A stretch of 64,000 nt of DNA, from the NCBI GenBank assembly GCA_963704615.1, contig OY969923.1:1984001-2048000 (forward strand), given 5' to 3'. The position numbers and the translations under genes are program-made. Below the pieces are notes generated by a model. The model was given only the letters and a program-made list of their open reading frames with translations. It did not search any database and was not told the DNA's origin. This document shows, in pieces, positions 60,722 to 64,000 of this stretch (positions are counted from its first letter, which is position 1; every line of letters begins with the position of its first letter). The DNA is from Bog-756 sp963704615. GTDB taxonomy: Bacteria > Actinomycetota > Acidimicrobiia > Acidimicrobiales > RAAP-2.

Positions 60722-61137
60722 GTGGAACGGTGGGTCTCCATGTCGTCCCCGCCCCCGAGGAGGACCAGGCCGGCCCCAGGGCCGATGCCGATGAGCTCGG
60801 TCCCGGACGGCTGCACCCGGACCACCCGGCCTGGGGAGCGGGCGCGGCACCCGGCCCGGGGGCCGCGACCACCGGGACGGCCGAACCGGCGGCCGTCACC
60901 ATCACCACCTCCACCACCCCGGGGCGGCGACCGGGTCCCGGTGAGGGCGGCTGTGCCCGCCCCACCCCTTACCAGTCGGGCCTCGCCGCGGTGGCCCGTC
61001 CTGACGTGCACATTGAACGTGTCTGGCCCATGCGCAGTCCCTCGACCGGATCCCTGGAAGAATCCTCCTCCGCCTACTTCCAGCGTGAGCGTCGCGGCAC
61101 TCCACCCGCAAGCATCGTGCCGGTCGGGGGACTGCGG
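60722..61137 (+). other. 416-nt spacer between mraZ and rsmH
   Basis: No convincing gene: the frames that are open read as Pro/Arg/Gly-rich shadows without family features, and the rsmH frame is open through it. A conserved structured RNA, the mraW motif, is known upstream of this gene in other actinobacteria and could lie here; I cannot fold it reliably by eye. TTGAAC at 61013 is a weak -35 candidate. Confidence 0.35.
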
Positions 61138-62133
61138 ATGAACCAGGCATTCCAGCACGAGCCGGTGATGACCGCCGAGGTGGTGGATCTGTTCGCCCCG
61201 GTGCCGGCGGGCCTGATCGTCGACGCCACCCTGGGCGGGGGCGGCCACGCCGCCGCTCTCCTCACCGCCCACCCGGGGATCACCGTCCTCGGGATCGACC
61301 GGGATCCCCTGGCCACGGGGGCGGCCACCGAGGCGCTGGCTCCGTTCGGTGACCGAGCTGTCGTCCGCCAGGCGCGCTTCGACGCCATGGGCGAGGTGGT
61401 CGCCGCCTTCCAGGACCACTTCGGCGTCCCCGACGACGAGCGCGGGCTGAGCGGTGTCCTGTTCGACCTGGGTGTCAGCTCGCCTCAGCTCGACGTGGCC
61501 GCCCGGGGCTTCTCCTATCGACGCGACGCCCCCCTCGACATGCGGATGGATCCGACGTCAGGGCGCACCGGAGCCGACGTGGTCAATCGGTGGGACGAGG
61601 ACGCCCTGGTCGATCTGTTCACCGACAACGGCGAGGGCCGCTTCGCCCGCCGTATCGCCCGGGCCATCGTGGCCGCCCGCCCCCTGGCCACCACCGGTCA
61701 GCTGGCCGACGTGGTCCGAGCGGCAATCCCGGCGGCCACCCGGCGGACCGGCGGCCACCCGGCGCGGCGGGTCTTCCAGGCCGTGCGCATCGCGGTCAAC
61801 GACGAGCTCGGTCAGCTGTCCACCGCCCTCGAGGTGGCGCTCGGCCTCCTCCGACCCGGAGGGCGATGCGTGGTCATCTCCTACCACTCGGGCGAGGACC
61901 GGTTGGTGAAGTCCTTCTTCACCCGGATGTCCACCGGCGGCTGCCAGTGCCCGCCCGGTCTCCCCTGTGTGTGCGGTGCCGACCCGCAGTTCCGTCTGGT
62001 GGCCCGGGGGGCGCGACGGCCCACGGCCGACGAGATCAGTCGCAATCACCGGGCCGAGGCGGCCCGTCTCCGGGTCATCGAGCGGCTCCCGGCCTCCACC
62101 CGCCGCGGCGCCGTCAACGGCGAGGTGGCCTGA
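61138..62133 (+). CDS. rsmH: 16S rRNA (cytosine(1402)-N(4))-methyltransferase
   Basis: A 331-residue methyltransferase acting on C1402 of 16S rRNA in the 30S subunit. HEPVMTAEVVDLF starts the conserved part, followed by the SAM motif IVDATLGGGGHAAALL, GIDRDPLA, VLFDLGVSSPQLD and the C-terminal SYHSGEDRLVKSFF. A Cys-containing loop (GGCQCPPGLPCVCG) is normal for the family. ATG 61138 is the first start giving this N-terminus; the open frame upstream lacks family features. The stop overlaps the next ATG (TGATG). Confidence 0.95.
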   Translation: MNQAFQHEPVMTAEVVDLFAPVPAGLIVDATLGGGGHAAALLTAHPGITVLGIDRDPLATGAATEALAPFGDRAVVRQARFDAMGEVVAAFQDHFGVPDDERGLSGVLFDLGVSSPQLDVAARGFSYRRDAPLDMRMDPTSGRTGADVVNRWDEDALVDLFTDNGEGRFARRIARAIVAARPLATTGQLADVVRAAIPAATRRTGGHPARRVFQAVRIAVNDELGQLSTALEVALGLLRPGGRCVVISYHSGEDRLVKSFFTRMSTGGCQCPPGLPCVCGADPQFRLVARGARRPTADEISRNHRAEAARLRVIERLPASTRRGAVNGEVA

Positions 62134-62573
62134 TGCCCCCACCGGCCACCGCCGCCGCCCGCCGCCCGTCGCCGCGGCCCCGTGCCGCCCCTCCGCTCCG
62201 CCGCCGGCCCCCGCTCGCCGTCATCGAACGCCTGCCCCGCCGTCAGGCGGCGGTCGGGGCCATCCGGCGGTCGACCATGTGGGTCTCCGTCCTGCTCATC
62301 GTGGGCAGCCTGCTGGCCGTGGTCGTCGGTGATGCGCTAGTCACCCAGGGTCAGGTCAGCCTGTCGAATGTCGACACTGCGGTGGCCGCCGCCCAACTGG
62401 TCCAGAAGTCGGACCAGGTCGAGGTGGCCGAAAAGTCGGCACCTCCGGTGGTGGTGGCCCAGGCCAAGAGCCAGGGCCTGGTCGCCCCGAGCACGGTCGT
62501 CTACCTGCCCCAGGTCCCCCTCGACGTCCCCCTCCCCGTCCCTCAGACCGCGCCCCTTCCCGCCAGCCGGTGA
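62133..62573 (+). CDS. FtsL-like bitopic division protein
   Basis: A 146-residue protein with a basic, Pro/Arg-rich cytoplasmic N-terminus (about 45 residues), one span (about 51-68, VSVLLIVGSLLAVVVGDAL) and an outer part with a short coiled region (VDTAVAAAQLVQKSDQVEVA), ending in a Pro/Val-rich tail. This topology and its place between rsmH and ftsI fit FtsL, the divisome protein that partners FtsB and FtsQ. Sequence identity to known FtsL is too low to be certain by eye. Both ends overlap neighbouring genes (TGATG, GTGA). Confidence 0.72.
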   Translation: MPPPATAAARRPSPRPRAAPPLRRRPPLAVIERLPRRQAAVGAIRRSTMWVSVLLIVGSLLAVVVGDALVTQGQVSLSNVDTAVAAAQLVQKSDQVEVAEKSAPPVVVAQAKSQGLVAPSTVVYLPQVPLDVPLPVPQTAPLPASR

Positions 62574-64000
62574 GCCCCTCCGTCCTGCTGGGCCGGCGCT
62601 CCCGCGCCCTGCGGCTCGTGCTGGTGGTGGTCTTCGCCACCCTGGTGGCCCGCCTGGTGGTCGTCCAGGAGTTCTCCCATCAGCACTACGCATCGCTGTC
62701 CGCCTCGGAGCTCACCCAGACCGTCACCGTCCCCGCCATCCGAGGCGGGATCTACGACCGAAACGGCGAGGTGTTGGCCGAATCGGTGACCAAGCAGACC
62801 GTGGTGGCCGATCCGCTCCTGATCAACCACCCGACCACGACCGCCGCGGCCCTGGCGCCGGTGCTGGGTATTCCCGCCGACCAACTCCGCAGCGAGCTGA
62901 CCGGCCCGTCCGGCTTCGTCTACCTCGCCCACCGGGTGTCCGACGCCACCGCGGCCAAGGTGACCGCCTTGGATCTCACCGGCATCAACCTGGTGCCCGA
63001 GTCGCAGCGGGTCGAGCCCGACGGGCAGCTGGCCCTGCCGGTGGTGGGCACCGTGGGCTGGAACGGGGCCGGGACCTCGGGCCTCGAGTACCAGTACCAG
63101 TCGGCCCTGGCCGGCACGGCCGGCTCCGAGGACTTGTTGGAGGCCCCCGACGGGGTGGACCTGCCCGGGAGTGATGTCAAACAGGTGGCGGCCCGGCCCG
63201 GGACCGGCCTGGAGCTGACCATCGACGAGTCCGTCCAGTACGTCGCCGAGCAGGCCCTGGGGGCCGAGATCGCCGCCTCCCATGCCTACAGCGGCACCGT
63301 GGTGGTGATGGACGTGAAGACGGGCGACATCCTGGCCATGGCCGACCTCCAAGCCACGAGTGGAACCCCGACCACCGGTGCCTCCGACGCCGCCCCGGCC
63401 GCCCCGGTCTCGCCGGCCAGTCCGTCGACCTCAGGGCCGAGCCTGGTGTCACAGGCCGACACCCTCCCCGCCGGCGTCGAGGAGGCCCCGTCCAATTCGG
63501 CGGTCACCCAGGTCTACGAGCCGGGCTCGGTGTTCAAGCTGGTCACCTTTTCAGCGGCCCTGGGCGCCGGGCTGATCAACCCCAACCAGGTGCTGGAGGT
63601 GCCGGGCTCGCTGCCCATGGGGACCTACACCTTCCACGACGCCGAAGCCCACGGCACCGAGCGGCTCACCACCAGCCAGATCCTGGCCCAGTCGTCCAAC
63701 ATCGGCACCATCGAGGTGGCCGAGGGACTCGGTGAGAACCGGCTGCTGGCCCAGATCGGCAACCTCGGGTTCGGCAAGCCCACCGGTCTGGACTTTCCGG
63801 GAGAATCCGAGGGGCTGGTGCCCGGAGCGAGCGCCTGGACGGGCACCTCGATCGGTTCGACACCCATCGGCCAGGACGACGCGGTGACCGCCCAACAGAT
63901 TCTCGACGCCTACAACTCGGTGGCCAACGGGGGCGTGTTCGTGTCCCCGCACCTGGTCCGGGCCACGGTGAGCCCCTCGGGGTCGGTCGTCGCCACCCCG
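62570..64000 (+). CDS. ftsI: Division-specific penicillin-binding protein FtsI (3' end outside window)
   Basis: 477 codons are present and the frame is open to the last base. GTG 62570 overlaps the FtsL-like stop. One N-terminal span (LRLVLVVVFATLVARLVVV) is followed by the pedestal domain (VPAIRGGIYDRNGEVLAESV) and the transpeptidase domain with active-site S320-V-F-K323 in YEPGSVFKLVTF and the SSN motif in LAQSSNIGT; the KTG motif lies beyond the window. An insert rich in A, P, S and T (about 265-305) sits just before the active site, longer than in most homologues. It crosslinks septal peptidoglycan. Confidence 0.93.
   Translation, partial: MSPSVLLGRRSRALRLVLVVVFATLVARLVVVQEFSHQHYASLSASELTQTVTVPAIRGGIYDRNGEVLAESVTKQTVVADPLLINHPTTTAAALAPVLGIPADQLRSELTGPSGFVYLAHRVSDATAAKVTALDLTGINLVPESQRVEPDGQLALPVVGTVGWNGAGTSGLEYQYQSALAGTAGSEDLLEAPDGVDLPGSDVKQVAARPGTGLELTIDESVQYVAEQALGAEIAASHAYSGTVVVMDVKTGDILAMADLQATSGTPTTGASDAAPAAPVSPASPSTSGPSLVSQADTLPAGVEEAPSNSAVTQVYEPGSVFKLVTFSAALGAGLINPNQVLEVPGSLPMGTYTFHDAEAHGTERLTTSQILAQSSNIGTIEVAEGLGENRLLAQIGNLGFGKPTGLDFPGESEGLVPGASAWTGTSIGSTPIGQDDAVTAQQILDAYNSVANGGVFVSPHLVRATVSPSGSVVATP

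Noticed and set aside
60722..61141. 139-codon plus-strand frame between mraZ and rsmH
   Set aside because: The product is almost only P, R, S and T with no domain or usual codon pattern; it looks like a GC-rich shadow.

Overview
The window is GC-rich actinobacterial chromosome. A mycothiol-type PIG-L deacetylase, a DUF3040 protein, the lexA / LysM division inhibitor / nrdR block, an AftB-like arabinosyltransferase relative and the GYWLVASDGG 42-residue repeat proteins together suggest the class Acidimicrobiia. That placement is inference, because no rRNA gene is present. Coding density is very high, many stops and starts overlap (ATGA, GTGA, TGATG), and many first genes of operons have a TANNNT -10 box 6-8 nt before an ATG or GTG, the mark of leaderless mRNAs. 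I saw no CRISPR array, insertion sequence, prophage or rRNA gene. One tRNA gene, tRNA-Leu(UAG), is present.

Region by region: 1-1.3 kb holds a two-component system whose kinase is cut by the window edge. 1.5-12.6 kb is a surface-polysaccharide cluster with two methyltransferase-like proteins, five GT4-type glycosyltransferases of two subfamilies, and an ABC-2 exporter whose ATPase carries a Wzt-like tail; a ClpP protease gene sits in the middle. 12.4-18.1 kb encodes three large GT-C type membrane glycosyltransferases. 18.2-22.7 kb encodes two secreted proteins (FG-GAP-like and SpoIID/LytB-like), each ending in six 42-residue repeats that are nearly identical in DNA. 22.7-25.1 kb is a flippase-like membrane protein with a degenerate kinase-like domain. 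25.1-27.4 kb has a HAD phosphatase, a crotonase and a 1-Cys peroxiredoxin.

27.5-52.7 kb is housekeeping: rpsO-pnp-M16 peptidase; dapB, dapA, dapF, dapC, dapD and dapE (the whole succinylase branch to meso-diaminopimelate) mixed with RNase J, ftsK, a D,D-carboxypeptidase, thrB, queF, miaB, miaA and hflX; and a small island of two TetR regulators with an R2-like diiron protein. 52.7-59 kb has lexA and its divergent SOS-controlled LysM gene, nrdR, PIG-L deacetylase, DNA polymerase IV, DUF3040 protein, ROK kinase, HNH endonuclease and a lipoate-ligase-like protein. 60.2-64 kb opens the division and cell-wall cluster: mraZ, rsmH, an FtsL-like protein and ftsI, which runs off the end.

Points that stand out: six single-base insertions break otherwise intact genes (three glycosyltransferases, clpP, the flippase), which looks like sequence error rather than decay; a leaderless 13-codon Cys-Cys/Pro-rich leader peptide ends 6 nt before dapA; four LexA boxes lie between lexA and the LysM gene, which may be preceded by a 38-codon leaderless ORF; and an array of six 10-bp MraZ-type repeats covers the mraZ promoter.
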